DNA of 64,000 nt from Lolium rigidum (lineage: Eukaryota; Streptophyta; Magnoliopsida; Poales; Poaceae): the NCBI RefSeq assembly GCF_022539505.1, contig NC_061514.1:331311090-331375089 (forward strand). Direction: 5' to 3'. The translations under genes were made by a program, and so were the position numbers. The notes beneath the pieces are model-generated. The model ran no database searches. It was given only the letters and a program-made list of their open reading frames with translations, and was not told the DNA's origin. This document shows, piece after piece, positions 32,042 through 44,503 of the stretch. Within the stretch, counting starts at the first letter, position 1, and every line of letters starts with the position of its first letter.

Positions 32042-34999
32042 TCAACTTTGATGATCGAGCCAGCGCAACAGACAGCTTGCATTCTTTTCTTTTCCTCCGC
32101 TATCACCAGATGATTCTGCCAGGTTTGATCCGGCGGAAGCGGTTTCCATCGAGACTTTATAGTTTCCCACCACGGTCAAGGGTCCACGAGGTGCCGACAT
32201 CTTCATCTTGAGGTAAGCCGTGTGGGTTGAGGCCATGAAAGCTGCCAATGCCGGTCTTCCCAGCAATGCATGGTAAGGACTATCTAAGTCCACCTCCTCA
32301 AACTCAATGTTTTCAACACGACAATTGTCACGTCCTCCAAATGATACATCCACCCGAACTTTTCCTATCGGGGCACAAGACAAGCCGGGAACGATCCCAT
32401 GGAAAGTTGTGTGAGTTGGCTGCAGCATATTCTCCGTTATGCCCAGCGTACGCATGGTGTGCTTGTACATGATGTTTATGCTGCTGCCGTTGTCTATCAG
32501 CACCTTGCTGAATTTTACCCGAGTTTCCGGCCCCTTCATGATTGGGTCCACAACGAGAGCATATCCGCCCGGATTCGGCATGACTCTGGGGTGATCCTTG
32601 AACGACCAGGTGATTTCCTGATCTGACCATAGCATGTACTTGGGTACTGCCGGCATCACCGCGTTCACTTCCATGGAACGGCGATGCACGCTTTGCCTGT
32701 CATTTGGTTCGGTAACAAAGACAACCATGCACAAATGTGGGTCTTCATAAACATTCCGGCCCAAAGGTGCCGGTGGCGGAGGTTGATCACGATTTTCCTC
32801 CACCCGGTTAACTTGCAGGTATTGCTGCCTGTTTGGCTGAGGTTGTACCGGTAGAGCATTTGCTCCAGTAAGCGGTGGTGGTGGTGGTAGTTGTTGTTGG
32901 CGCAGCATATCTTGCAGCGGAGGCAACATTGTGGCGCAGCCTTGTCCTTGCGCATCCTTCACTGCCCCTTTTTGCATTAAGTACTTAGTCCAAGAACAAT
33001 CTTTTGTCAGATGGTTTGACGGGTGATCCGGGTTCGGCGTGTGCCACCGGCAAGGTTGGTCCATGGCGGCTTCCATGGTGTATTTCACAGGCTCTTGCCA
33101 ATTCTTTTTCTGGCCCCGTGGTTTCTTCTCGACCCATTGCTCCTTAGGACCCGCCCATGGCTGCGATCCGGTTTTCTGTCTCCGATCGCCGCCGGCGTCA
33201 TAATTTTCTTGCACGGCAGCAACTTGCTGTGGTGCATACCTTCGATCCGGGAAATCTTCCCTTCTTTTGTTGTTCCGGTTGTCCCGGTATTGCTCTTGTC
33301 GCTGCTGCGGCGGGTTTGACTGCTCCGGCTCAGCTTGCACTGCCGGTTGCATTGGGTCTCCCAATGCATAGCTATCCGCCACACGTATCATTTCCGCCAA
33401 GGTTGTTGGCATGCTTCTCTGCAGCTTTTGCCACAAAGGCGATCCTCTCCGGCATCCTTGACTGAACCAGGCAATGGCTTGTGCCTCAATTACTCCTTCA
33501 CATGTATTTCTCATTGAGTTCCACCGGGTAAGATAATCCCGGTCTGTTTCTCCTGTACGCTGTTGGCACAGCGCGAGCTGTTGTGGCCGGTTTGGCCTCT
33601 TGTAAGTGCTGCTGAAGTTGTTCACAAAGGCTTCCTCAAAATCCAACCATCCGTTAATGCTTCCTGCCGGCAAATTGTTAAGCCAAATCCTTGCAGGACC
33701 TACCAGGTAGGACGGTATGATTCTTACCGCCCAACGCCGGTTTACTCCACCACCAGCCACGTAAACAGCTGTGACATAATCTGCCAGCCCGCTCTTCCGG
33801 CTTGGTCGTACCATCATACGTTCTTGTGTCCCGGGCAACTGGAAATTGCGCACCGGTGGTTCTTCTCTCATGATTCGTGGGCCAAAACACCTTGGGCCAG
33901 GAGGTCCCTCACATTCGACTATTGCGGAAAGATGTACTCTGTCCAACCTGTGCCTCGCATCCCGGTCTGGCAAACATCTTTCTCCCAGGCGTTCCCCCAA
34001 AGGGTTCCGCTGGACTCTTGTTCGTTCCACCTCAGAGTCTGATTCGTTATATCCTTCCGGTTCCACGGCTCTTGCCTGCCGGTACCCTGGTGGTGGCATT
34101 TCCTCATCGACATACGCCACTCTTGCGGCTCGATAATTTTGCCCGGTCTCGTATCTACCGGCATGATTGTTTCCGGCATAGCCTCCCTTGGCGTAGCCCC
34201 GATCTACCCCTTGGCTTTTTCTACCGGCATCATGTTGCCCGGCTTTTTGCTTTCCGGCAAGAACAGGATCATACACAGTCATCTCGTCGTGCGTTCTTTC
34301 TCTTTCCCTTCTTTTGTCCGGATGGGGGGACGATGCCTGCCCATGGGACTTGCTTCCGGCATTCTTTGTTGAACGCGCGGATTTTGAGGCCACTGCCTCG
34401 TTTAGCTTAGCTAGCTGCTCAGCATTTTGCTGCTCGATAGTTTTCAGCAGCTCTTTTACACGCTCTTGCTGTTTTGCCAACTCGTCTCCGGAAAGCGATT
34501 CACATAGCTCTACTGTAGCTTTAGCGGCTTTTATAGTTTTATCCGGGCTACTGTACTTAGGCTTTTCTACGATGCTTACAGACACAGATGCACTTTTGCC
34601 GGCAAGAACTTATTTGCGCAAATCCTGATCTAGATTGCGAGCCTTAAGCCGGTTTTCCGGTATCCTAGCGGCATGAGCACTAACAGAAGCAAAGCCATGG
34701 GCTGCGTTATACTCACGTAGGGTTAGGTTCAGCTCGCACTGCGCCCGGATGATGTCGGCGCCACCGGTAAGCAGGGCCTTGCGCGTGGCCTCCAGCTCCT
34801 CCTGAGCCTTTGCCGGGTTGATGTTCTGCGCGATGGGCGTGGCCAGCGTGTGCATCGCCGCTTGAAGAGGTGTTGCCGGTGGTGCTGATGATGCTCCCGC
34901 GACGCTCGCGTCACGCTCCAGCCGGCGGTTTTGCCGGCGAGTTGATGCCGCACGTTCATCTCCTTCCTCCACAGCCTCCCTTGCCGGTGTTGACCGCAC
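32042..34999 (-). pseudogene. gag: gag-protease of element C, one premature stop
   Basis: The frame 34585-32042 (847 codons) and the frame 34999-34610 (129 codons) are in phase and separated by a TAA (plus 34610-34612). The N-terminal part has a helical segment (QAAMHTLATPIAQNINPAKAQ) and an Arg/Glu/Lys-rich stretch. The capsid core is recognisable around YLVGPARIWLNNLPAGSI, FVNNFSSTYKRP and ETDRDYLTRWNSMRN. A basic Gln/Arg-rich region and a Cys/His segment (PCRWHTPNPDHPSNHLTKDC) follow. The aspartic protease has LIDNGSSINIMY at the active site, with the DxGS pattern kept (family usually DGGS), and ends LLGRPALAAF. It overlaps no host sequence. Confidence 0.88.
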
Positions 35000-35302
35000 C
35001 AGCCATCATGACCTCCACGCTGCCGGCGGCGCGGCCAGCACACAGCCACCTTGGCAGATCCGGCGCCACCAGCACCGGCGAGAGGCGCTGGCGCACAGGA
35101 ACGGTGCCGAAATAGACGTGGAGGCTGCCGAACTCGATGGTGCGGCCGTTCTGCGGGAACTTGCCGCCGTTGGCGAAGCAGCCTGCGTTGTCGTTGATGA
35201 AATCCATGTTGTAGATGCGTTGCACGAGCGCGGACACCGTGCGCTCGCCGTTGATGTCGAGGATGCCCGCCCGAATATGAACTCTAGCAAGCGCCACTTC
35301 AT
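34956..35302 (-). CDS. leader reading frame after the primer site of element C
   Basis: Between primer site and gag there are two overlapping frames. The one ending at 34956 reads protein-like from ILDINGERTVSALVQRIYN through GRTIEFGSLHVYFGTVPVRQ to a Gly/Arg-rich end; it is open through the primer site, so its start is unclear. The other starts at an ATG at 35302 and is Ser/Ala/Thr low-complexity. I favour the first as the biologically meaningful frame, possibly the true gag N-terminus before a frame change near 34990. Confidence 0.35.
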
Positions 35303-35322
35303 GCCCCACGGTGGGCGCCAAC
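35303..35322 (-). other. primer binding site region of element C
   Basis: Minus strand GTTGGCGCCCACCGTGGGGC directly after the 5' LTR end. This is the typical Tat-group primer site; I do not assign the tRNA. Confidence 0.75.
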
Positions 35323-36073
35323 TGTCGTCGTGGTGAACAAACAGATGCCATAGGATGGCTTATCTTGGGGCCGAATGGACGCTAGAGGATTCGGGGGAGG
35401 GTTTATGACTAGATGGGATGAACTTCCGGATGGTTTCTCAAGAACTTGGCCAAGGCCAGAGGTTGAAGAAGAAAGACACAAGGAAGAACTCGCTCTAGAT
35501 CACTATCTTCATTGATCTCCACAGGTTACAAGTTCGAGCTTACAAGGTTCTCTCTCTATCTTCTGCTATCGTTCCGCTATCTCTCGTTCTCCGCGCCCGT
35601 GAAGAAGGCTGCCCCCTCTCCTTATATAGGGGAGAGGGTGACTTACAGGACAAGAAACCCTAATGGGATCTTTGACTAGACAAACTACTTTTACAAAGAT
35701 ACTTTACAAAGCTACTTTAATCATAGATGACGCCGGGGTCTTCTTTAAACAGGGAGGTTGACGTCCTCCGGCTTCTTTGACCGTCATCCTCCTCTTTGTC
35801 TTCAGGCGTTCGTTTAAAGCCACTTTGCTTAGCTCATCCTTGTCCGCTAGCTCAAGAGAGAATCTTTGACTGGTCCTGCCGACATGTTCTTCTTCCGGTC
35901 TCCGGCATCCTTTCTATCCGGTCCCGGTATGCCCCTCTCTGGGGATACCGGCTTAGCTTACTTAGCCAAATTCCTATCTTTGAGTTCCGGTATAAATATT
36001 AAACCGGTATCTTGATGGATAAGACCATCCGGTTTGGCATGCCTTTGGCATACCGGGGGTCATCCCCCCAACA
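35323..36073 (-). repeat. 5' LTR of element C
   Basis: 751 bp, nearly identical to 22006-22757. Ends against TSD catga (36074-36078). Confidence 0.92.
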
Positions 36074-36078
36074 CATGA

Positions 36079-37014
36079 TGAGGAGGGAGTAGTTCTCCCT
36101 CGAGGCTAAGGGCTGTACCGGTAGCTATGTGGTTAATCTCTCTCCGTACTCCAATACAATGATCTCTTGAATTGCTTTGCATGATTGAGATCCATATGAT
36201 GAGCTTTGTATCGCTACTAGTCTATGTGCTACTCATGTGATGTTATTAAAGTAGTCTATTCCTCCTGCATGGTGTAATGGTGACAGTGTGTGCATCGTGT
36301 GGTTCTTGTCGTAGGCTATGATCATAATCTCTTGTAGGTTATGGAGTTAATTATTACTATGATAGTATTGATGTGATCTATTCCCCCTTCATAGTGTAAT
36401 GGTGACAGTGTGTATGCTATGTTAGTACTCGGTTTATTTTGCAAAGATCTATTATGCTCTAAGGTTACTTAAATATGAATGCCGAATGTTGTGGCGCTTG
36501 TTAACTCCGGCTTGAGGGAGCTCTTGTAGCCCTACACAATGAATGGTGTTTGTCATCCAACAAAAGAGTGTATGTAGCACAAATGAGAGAAGTTATTTAT
36601 TTATTATGCTATCAATGTTGAGAGTGTCCACTAGTGAAAGTATGATCCCTAGGCCTTGTTTCCAATACTGCAAACACCGCTTACTTACTGTTCTACTGCA
36701 TGTTTACTCGCTGCCATATTTATTTCAGATTGTTATTACCACTCATATTCATCTATACCACCTGTGTTTTACTATCTCTTCGCTGAACTAGTGCACCTAT
36801 ACATCTGACAAGTGTATTAGGTGTGTTGGGGACACAAGAGACTTCTTGTATCTTAATTGCGGTGGTTGCTTGAGAGGACTATCTTTGACCTCTACCTCCC
36901 CGAGTTCGATAAACCTTGGGTGATTCACTTAAGGGAAACTTGCTGCTGTTCTACAAACCTCTGCTCTTGGAGGCCCAACACTGTCTACAAGAATAGAAGC
37001 ACACGTAGACATCA
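36079..37014 (+). repeat. 5' LTR of element B, part 2
   Basis: Continuation of 21438-22005 after C; total LTR 1504 bp. Ends ...CACGTAGACATCA, 10 bp before the primer site. Confidence 0.9.
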
Positions 37015-37024
37015 AGCCATTTTC

Positions 37025-37042
37025 TGGCGCCGTTGCCGGGGA
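37025..37042 (+). other. primer binding site of element B (tRNA-Asp)
   Basis: TGGCGCCGTTGCCGGGGA, full 18-nt match to the Athila tRNA-Asp primer site. Confidence 0.92.
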
Positions 37043-37176
37043 GGTAAGGTAAAAGGCACTCATACTCCGGTCCCATGTAACTAAGTTATTTTCTGGTGCC
37101 GTTGTAAGTGCTCGAATGTATCTCCTTTAGACTCTGCAATTGCGACTTTTTGTTTCTTGTTCACTAGTTAGGCATA

Positions 37177-37926
37177 ATGGAAAATAACAGTGAGCTTCTT
37201 AATCTATTTCCTGAGTTAAGACATGGATTGTTTGCTGCGAAAATTTAAAAACCTATGGAATCTTATTTGCATGCTAGTAGCAATGATATTAGTATGAACG
37301 CTTTGAACACCATTGTTCCTAATGATATGGAAAATTCTAAGCTTGGGGAAGCTGGTTTTGATGAGCATGCCATTTTTAGTCCCCCAAGCATTGAGGAGAA
37401 AATTTTCTTTGATGATACTTTGCCTCCTATTTATGATGATTATAATGATAGTGGTCTTTTGGTGCCGCCTACTATGGAGAGTAAATTTTATTATGATTAT
37501 ACTATGCCTCCTACACTTGATGAGAATAATAATGATAGCTACTTTGTTGAATTTGCTCCCACTACAACTAATAAAATTGATTATGCTTATGTGGAGAGTA
37601 ATAATTTTATGCATGTGGCTCATGACAAGAATGTTTTATGTGATAGTTATATTGTTGAGTTTGTTCATGATGCTACTGAAAGTTATTATGAGAGAGGGAA
37701 ACATGGTTATATGCATCTTAATAATATTAAGTTTCCCCTTTTTATGTTGAGAATCTTGAAATTGCACTTGTGTTGCTTTTCTATGCTTGCCACGTTGTTC
37801 TTCATGAATTTATTTGTGTACAAGATTCCTTTTCATTGGAAGTGGGTTAGGCTTAAATGTTTTTTGAATTTGCTCCTTGATGCTCTCTTTTGCTTCAACT
37901 CTTATTTCTTGCGAGTGCATCATTAA
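37177..37926 (+). pseudogene. small ORF of element B, first copy, with stop at codon 24
   Basis: The natural start is ATG 37177 ([14 protein letters not shown]). Codon 24 (37246-37248) is TAA; the second copy at 49087 has AAA there. After the stop the frame is open from Met 37255 for 223 codons: an acidic, Asn/Asp/Tyr-rich central part (DDTLPPIYDDYND and similar PP-x-YD repeats), then a hydrophobic stretch near the C-terminus (LCCFSMLATLFFMNLFVY) that could be one membrane segment, ending FLRVHH. Related to the ORF of F at 43781. No RT, gag or integrase motif. Confidence 0.7.
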
Positions 37927-40510
37927 AATTACTGAGCCCATCTTAATGGCTATAAAGATAGAACTTCTTGGGAGATAACCCATGTGTTTATTTTGCTACT
38001 GTTTTGTTGAGTCTTGGAAGTTGTTACTACTTTAGCAACCTCTCCTTATCATGTTTTTGTGCCAAGTAAAGTCTCTATGGTAAAGTTGATGCTAGATTTG
38101 GATTGCTGCGCAGAAACAGAATTGCTGTCTGTCACGAATTTGCGCAGAACTCTCTGTAGAAGAGTCAAAAAAATCTGCAAATTTACGTGCGTGATCCTCA
38201 GATATGTATGCAACTTTCATTAGTTTTGAGTTTTTCCGTTTGAGCAAGTTAAGTGCCTCTGCAAAATTCGTCTTTACGGATTGTTCTGTTTTGACAGATT
38301 CTGCCTTTTATTTCGCATTGCCGCTTTTGCTATGTTGAATGAGTTTCTTTGTTCCATTAACTTTCAGAAGCTTTGTGCAATGTCCAGAAGTGTTAAGAAT
38401 GATTATGTCACATCTGAATATTTGAATTTTTGATTATGCACTAACCCTCTAATGAGTTTGCTTGAAGTTTGGTGTGGAGGAAGTTTTCAAGGGTCAAGAG
38501 AAGAGGATGATATATTATGATCAAGAAGAGTGAAAGGTCTAAGCTTGGGGATGCCCCGGTGGTTCATCCCTGCATATTTTAAGAAGACTCAAGCATCTAA
38601 GCTTGGGGATGCCTTGGGCATCCCCTTCTTCATCGACAACTTATCAGGTCACTTCTAGTGAAACTATATTTTTATTCCATCACATCTTATGTTCTTTACT
38701 TGGAGCGTCTGTTTGCTTTTATTTTTATTTTGGTTTGAATAAAGTTAGATCCCACCATCGTCATATTGGAGATATTATGCTCCGCTTTTTCATATGGAAC
38801 ACTTGTGTTCTTAATTGTGCTTTAATGTTTATGGCGAAGGCTGAAAATTGCTTCGTTAAATTGCTATTTGGTTGGAATCAGAAAATGCTGCATATGGTTT
38901 GGAATAACTGGGCAATTGTTTTGAGCTCTCATAGATCATGTTTAAGCTCTTGCATCATGTAGTTTAATCTATTAATGGAGAACTACCGTAGAGCTTGTTA
39001 AAATTTGGTTTGCATGATTGGTCTCTCTAAGTCTAGATATTTTGTGGTAAAGTGTTTGAACAACAAGGAAGACAGTGTAGAGTCTTATAATGCTTGCAAT
39101 ATGTTCTTGTGTAAGTTTTGCTGTACCTGTTCATACTTGTGTTTTCTTCAAACAACCTTGCTAGCCCAAAACCTTGTACTGAGAGGAAATGCTTCTCGTG
39201 CATCCAAACACCTTGAGCCAAAACTCATGCCATTTGTGTCCACCATATCTACCTACTACGTGGTATTTTTCTGCCATTCCAAAGTAAATTACTTGAGTGC
39301 TACCTTTAAAATTTCATTCCTTTATCTTTGCAATATATAGCTCATGGGACAAATAGCTTAAAAACTATTGTGGTGATGAATATGTAGTTATGTGTCTTAG
39401 TTCTTATAAGTTGCTTGTTGAGCGGTAACCATGTTTCTGGGGACGCCATCAATTTTTTACCTTTGTTGATATCATGTGAGATGCTATGCATGTTCGTCTT
39501 GTCTGAAGTAAGTGCGATTTCATGATCAAATGGTTTGAGTATGCATGTGTTAGAGAAGAACATTGGGCCGCTAACCAAAGCCATGTATCATGGTGGAAGT
39601 TTTAGTTTGGACATACAACCTCAATCTCTTATGAGAATATTATCTGTTGTTGAATGCTTAAGCATTAAAAGAGGAGTCCATTATCTGTTGTCTATGTTGT
39701 CCCGGTATGGATGTCTAAGTTGAGAATAATCAAAAGCGAGAAATCCAATGCGTGCTTTCTCCTTAGACCTTTGTACATGCGGCATAGAGGTACCCCTTTG
39801 TGACACTTGGTTGAAACATATGTCATGCAATGATAATCCGTGTTATCCGAGCTGATTAGGACAAGGTGCGAGCACTATTAGTACTCTATGCATGAGACTT
39901 GCAACTTGTAGGAAGTATTATGCATAGCACATATGAATTATTACTACCGTTGACAAAATTGTTTCTATGTTTTCAAAATAAAAGCTCTAGCACAAAAATA
40001 GTAATCCATGCTTCCCTCTGCGAAGGGCCATTCTTTTACTTTATGTTGAGTCAGTTTACCTACTTCTTTCTATCTTAGAAGCAAACACTTGTGTGAACTG
40101 TGTGCATTGATTCTTGCATGTTTACTTATTGCACTTGTTATATTACTTTATGTTGACAAATATCCATGAGATATACATGTTACAGGTTGAAAGCAATTGC
40201 TGAAACTTAATCATCCTTTGTGTTGCTTCAATGCATTCTACTTTGAATTTTTTGCTTATGAGTTAGCTCTTATGCAAGTCTTGTTGATGCTTGTCCTGAA
40301 AGTACTTTTCATGAAAAGTCTTTGCTATATGATTCAATTGTTTAGTCATTATCTTTTGTTAGCAATCTTTTTCTTTGAATCACTCCATTCACTTCATATG
40401 CTTTACAATAATGTTGATCAAGATTATGATGGTAGCATGTCACTTCAGAAATTATTTGTTGTTATCGTTTACCTACTCGAGGGCGAGTAGGAACTAAGCT
40501 TGGGGATGCT
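37927..40510 (+). other. noncoding 3' internal region of element B
   Basis: About 2.6 kb, shared with E from cttcttgggagataaccc (37965) onward. It contains PPT-like words aagcttggggatgcc near 38540 and 38600, the latter followed by a 9-bp hairpin (38605-38625). The true PPT is ctaagcttggggatgct at 40494-40510. Confidence 0.7.
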
Positions 40511-41882
40511 TGATACGTCTCCAACGTATCTATAATTTCTGATGTTCCATGCTTGTTTTATGACAATACCTACATGTTTTGTTCACACTTTATATCGTTT
40601 TGATGCATTTTCCGGAACTAACCTATTGACGAGATGCCGAAGTGCCGGTTCCTGTTTTCTGCTGTTTTTGGTTTCAGAAATCCTAGTAAGGAAATATTCT
40701 CGGAATTGGACGAAATCAACGCCCAGCATCTTATAATTCCACGAACCTTCCAGAACACCGAAGAGGGACCAGAGGGGAGGTCCAGGGGCCCCACATACCA
40801 TGGCGGCGTGGCCAGAGGGGGGGGCGCCCAGCTACTGTGTGGGCCCCCCAAAAACCCTTCTGACCCCGCCTCTTCGCCTATTTAAGCCTCCCTGACCTAA
40901 AACCTCGATACGGAAAAGCCACGGTGCGAGAAACCTTCCAGAGCCGCCGCCATCACGAAGCCAAGATCTGGGGGACAGGAGTCTCTGTTCCGGAACGCCG
41001 CCGGGACGGGGAAGTGCCCCCGGAAGGCATCTCCATCGACACCACCGCCATCTCCATCAACGCTGCTGCTCCCATGATGAGGAGGGAGTAGTTCTCCCTC
41101 GAGGCTAAGGGGCTGTATCGGTAGCTATGTGGTTAATCTCTCTCTCGTACTCCAATACAATGATCTCATGAATTGCTTTGCATGATTGAGATCCATATGA
41201 TGAGCTTTGTATCGCTACTAGTCTATGTGCTACTCATGTGATGTTATTAAAGTAGTCTATTCCTCCTGCATGGTGTAATGGTGACAGTGTGTGCATCGTG
41301 TGGTTCTTGTCGTAGGCTATGATCATAATCTCTTGTAGGTTATGGAGTTAATTATTACTATGATAGTATTGATGTGATCTATTCCCCCTTCATAGTGTAA
41401 TGGTGACAATGTGTATGCTATGTTAGTACTCGGTTTATTTTGCAAAGATCTATTATGCTCTAAGGTTACTTAAATATGAATGCCGAATGTTGTGGCGCTT
41501 GTTAACTCCGGCTTGAGGGAGCTCTTGTAGCCCTACACAATGAATGGTGTTTGTCATCCAACAAAAGAGTGTATGTAGCACAAATGAGAGAAGTTATTTA
41601 TTTATTATGCTATCAATGTTGAGAGTGTCCACTAGTGAAAGTATGATCCCTAGGCCTTGTTTCCAATACTGCAAACACCGCTTACTTACTGTTCTCTATT
41701 GCATGTTTACTCGCTGCCATATTTATTTCAGATTGTTATTACCACTCATATTCATCTATACCACCTGTGTTTTACTATCTCTTCGCCGAACTAGTGCACC
41801 TATACATCTGACAAGTGTATTAGGTGTGTTGGGGACACAAGAGACTTCTTGTATCTTAATTGCAGGGTTGCTTGAGAGGACT
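40511..41882 (+). repeat. second LTR of element B, part 1
   Basis: Begins TGATACGTCTCCAACG after the PPT. 1372 bp until F. It continues at 48791; total about 1506 bp, matching the first LTR length of 1504. Confidence 0.9.
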
Positions 41883-43617
41883 TGATACGTCTCCAACGTA
41901 TCTATAATTTCTTATGTTCCATGCCACATTATTGATGATATCTACATGTTTTATGCACATTATATGTCATATTTATGCGTTTTCCGGAACTAACCTATTG
42001 ACGAGATGCCGAAGGGCCAGTTCTCGTTTTCTCGCTGTTTTTGGTTCCAGAAATCCTAGTAAGGAAATATTCTCGGAATCGGACGAAATCAAGACCCAGC
42101 ATCCTATTTTGCCCGGAAGCATCCAGAACACCCGAGAGCCGCCAGAGGAGGGCCCTGTGGGCCCCAGATGATAGGGTGGCGCGGCCTGGGCCCTGGCCGC
42201 GCCAGCCTATGGTGTCGTCGCCCCTTCGACCTTCTGACGCCGCCTCTTCGCCTATATAAAGGTCCCTGACCTAAAACCTCGATACGAAAAAGCCATGGTA
42301 CGAAAAACCTTCCAGAGCCGCCGCCATCGCGAAGCCAAGATCTGGGGGACAGGAGTCTCTGTTCCGGCACGCCGCCGGGACGGGGAAGTGCCCCCGGAAG
42401 GCTCCTCCATCGACTCCACCGCCATCTTCATCACCGCTGCTGCTCCCATGAGGAGGGAGTAGTTCTCCATCGAGGCTCGGGGCTGTACCGGTAGCTATGT
42501 GGTTCATCTCTCTCCTATGTACTTCAATACAATAATCTCATGAGCTGCCTTACATGATTGAGATTCATATGATGATGCTTGTAATCTAGATGTCGTTATG
42601 CTAGTCAAGTGAATTTTACTTATGTGATCTCCGGAGACTCCTTGTCCCACGTGTGTAAAGGTGACAGTGTGTGCACCGTGTGGGTCTCTTAGGCTATATT
42701 TCATAGAATACTTATTCACTGTTATGAATGGCATAGTGAAGTGCTTATTTATATCTCTTTATGATTGCAATATGTTTTGTATCACAATTTATCTATGTGC
42801 AACTCTAGCAATGTTATTAAAGTAGTTTTATTCCTCCCTGCACGATGTAATGGTGACGAGTGTGTGCATCCGTGTTAGTACTTGGTTTATGCTATGATCA
42901 TGATCTCTTGTAGATTGCGAAGTTAACTATTGCTATGATAGTATTGATGTGTATTATTCCTCCTACATAAGCATGAAGGTGACGAGTGTGCATGCTACGT
43001 TAGTACTTGGTTTAGTCGTATTGATCTATCTTACATTCTAAGGTTATTTAAATATGAACATTGAATTGTGGAGCTTGTTAACTCCGGCATTGAGGGTTCG
43101 TGTAATCCTACGCAATGTGTTCATCATCCAACAAGAGTGTGTAGAGTATGCATTTATCTATTCTGTTATGTGATCAATGTTGAGAGTGTCCACTAGTGAA
43201 AGTCTATTCCCTAGGCCTTGTTCCTAAATATCGCTATCGTCTGCTTATTCTTGTTTTCTTGCGTTACTACTGTCTGCGTTACTACTGCTTGTTTACTTCC
43301 CGCAATATTACTACCATCAAGCGCACGCCTGACAAGCACTTTTACGGCGCCGTACTACTCGCTCATATTCATTCATACCACTTGTATTTCACTATCTCTT
43401 CGCCGAACTAGTGCACCTATTAGGTGTGTTGGGGACACAAGAGACTTCTTGCTTTGTGGTTGCGGGGTTGCTTGAGAGGGATATCTTTGACCTCTTCCTC
43501 CCTGAGTTCGATAAACCTTGGGTGATCCACTTAAGGGAAAACTTGCTGCTGTTCTACAAACCTCTGCTCTTGGAGGCCCAACACTGTCTACAGGAAAAGA
43601 AGCGTGAGTAGACATCA
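41883..43617 (+). repeat. 5' LTR of element F
   Basis: TGATACGTCTCC...GTGAGTAGACATCA. A tatataaagg TATA box lies near 42252. Several differences from the 3' LTR fall at CTG/CAG sites. Confidence 0.92.
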
Positions 43618-43627
43618 AGCTATTTTC

Positions 43628-43645
43628 TGGCGCCGTTGCCGGGGA
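43628..43645 (+). other. primer binding site of element F (tRNA-Asp)
   Basis: TGGCGCCGTTGCCGGGGA, 10 nt after the LTR. Confidence 0.92.
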
Positions 43646-43780
43646 GGAAAGGTAAAAGGTACTCACACTCCGGATCTCGGCTACTAAGCTATTTTCCGGC
43701 GCCGTTGTAAGTACTCGAAGCTATTTCCTTTAGACTCTGAATTGCGACATTTGGTTTCTTGTTTACACTAGTTAGGCATA

Positions 43781-44503
43781 ATGGACAACAATGACCTTTT
43801 TATTCTATTTCCTGATTTAAGACATGGATGGTTTGATGCGAAAATTAAAAAAACCATGGAACATATTAATGTGAATGCTTTGAACACCATTGTTGTTAAT
43901 GATATGGAAAATTCTAAGCTTGGGGAAGCTGGTTTTGATGAGCATGATCTTTTTAGTCCCCCGGGCAATGAGGAGGAAATTTACTTTGATGATACTTTGC
44001 CTCCTATTTATGATTATAATGATAGTAGTCTTTTGTTACCACCTGTTATGGAGGATAAATTTGATTATAATTACAATATGCCTCCTATATTTGATGATGA
44101 GAATAATAATGATAGCTACTTTGTTGAATTTGCTCCCACTACAACTAATAAAATTGATTATGCCTATGTGGAGAGTAATAACTTTATGCATGAGACTCAT
44201 GATAAGAATGCTTTATGTGATAGTTATATTGTTGAGTTTGCTCATGTTGCTACTGAAATTTATTATGAGAGAGGAAAATATGGTTGTAGAAATTTTCATG
44301 TTACTAAAACACCTCTCTATGTGCTGAAATTTTTGAAGCTACACTTGTTTTATCTTCCTATGCTTGTTACTTTGCTCTTCATGAACTTGTTTATTTACAA
44401 GATTCCTATGCATAGGAAGCATGTTAGACTTAAATGTGTTTTCAATTTGCCTCTTGATGCTCTCTTTTGCTCCAAATACTATTTCTTGCGAGTGCATCAT
44501 TAA
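43781..44503 (+). CDS. 240-aa ORF of element F, acidic protein with one hydrophobic segment
   Basis: Intact homolog of the B ORF. It starts MDNNDLFILFPDL shortly after the primer site, with no competing upstream Met. The central region is rich in Asp/Asn/Tyr with repeated DDTLPPIYD-, YNMPPIFDD- and YAYVESNNF-like motifs. The C-terminal 60 residues include a hydrophobic helix (LPMLVTLLFMNLFIY) followed by basic residues and FLRVHH. No enzymatic motif is visible. It is the only protein F can make, and its conservation between B and F suggests it had a use, perhaps in packaging or membrane association; that is inference. Confidence 0.6.
   Translation: MDNNDLFILFPDLRHGWFDAKIKKTMEHINVNALNTIVVNDMENSKLGEAGFDEHDLFSPPGNEEEIYFDDTLPPIYDYNDSSLLLPPVMEDKFDYNYNMPPIFDDENNNDSYFVEFAPTTTNKIDYAYVESNNFMHETHDKNALCDSYIVEFAHVATEIYYERGKYGCRNFHVTKTPLYVLKFLKLHLFYLPMLVTLLFMNLFIYKIPMHRKHVRLKCVFNLPLDALFCSKYYFLRVHH

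Larger units (their letters stand above)
22006..36073 (-). mobile_element. element C: full-length Tat-lineage Gypsy element with antisense gene
   Basis: 14,068 bp, complete, with TSD catga on both sides. Minus-strand order: 5' LTR (35323-36073), primer site beginning TTGGCGCCCACC, gag-protease, RT, degenerate RNase H plus archaeal-type RNase H, integrase (down to 28550), a long 3' region, PPT, 3' LTR (22006-22757). The duplicated RNase H and the antisense ORF between integrase and 3' LTR identify the Tat group (Grande/RIRE2/Retand relatives). The coding regions contain stops and frameshifts, so C is no longer autonomous. The LTRs differ little (752 and 751 bp). Confidence 0.92.

Noticed and set aside
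43628..43645. tRNA fragment or tRNA gene
   Set aside because: Only the 18-nt complement of a tRNA 3' end is present; it is a primer binding site.
43781..44503. Envelope-like protein in element F
   Set aside because: A single hydrophobic helix is present but there is no signal peptide, cysteine pattern or cleavage motif; not enough to call env.
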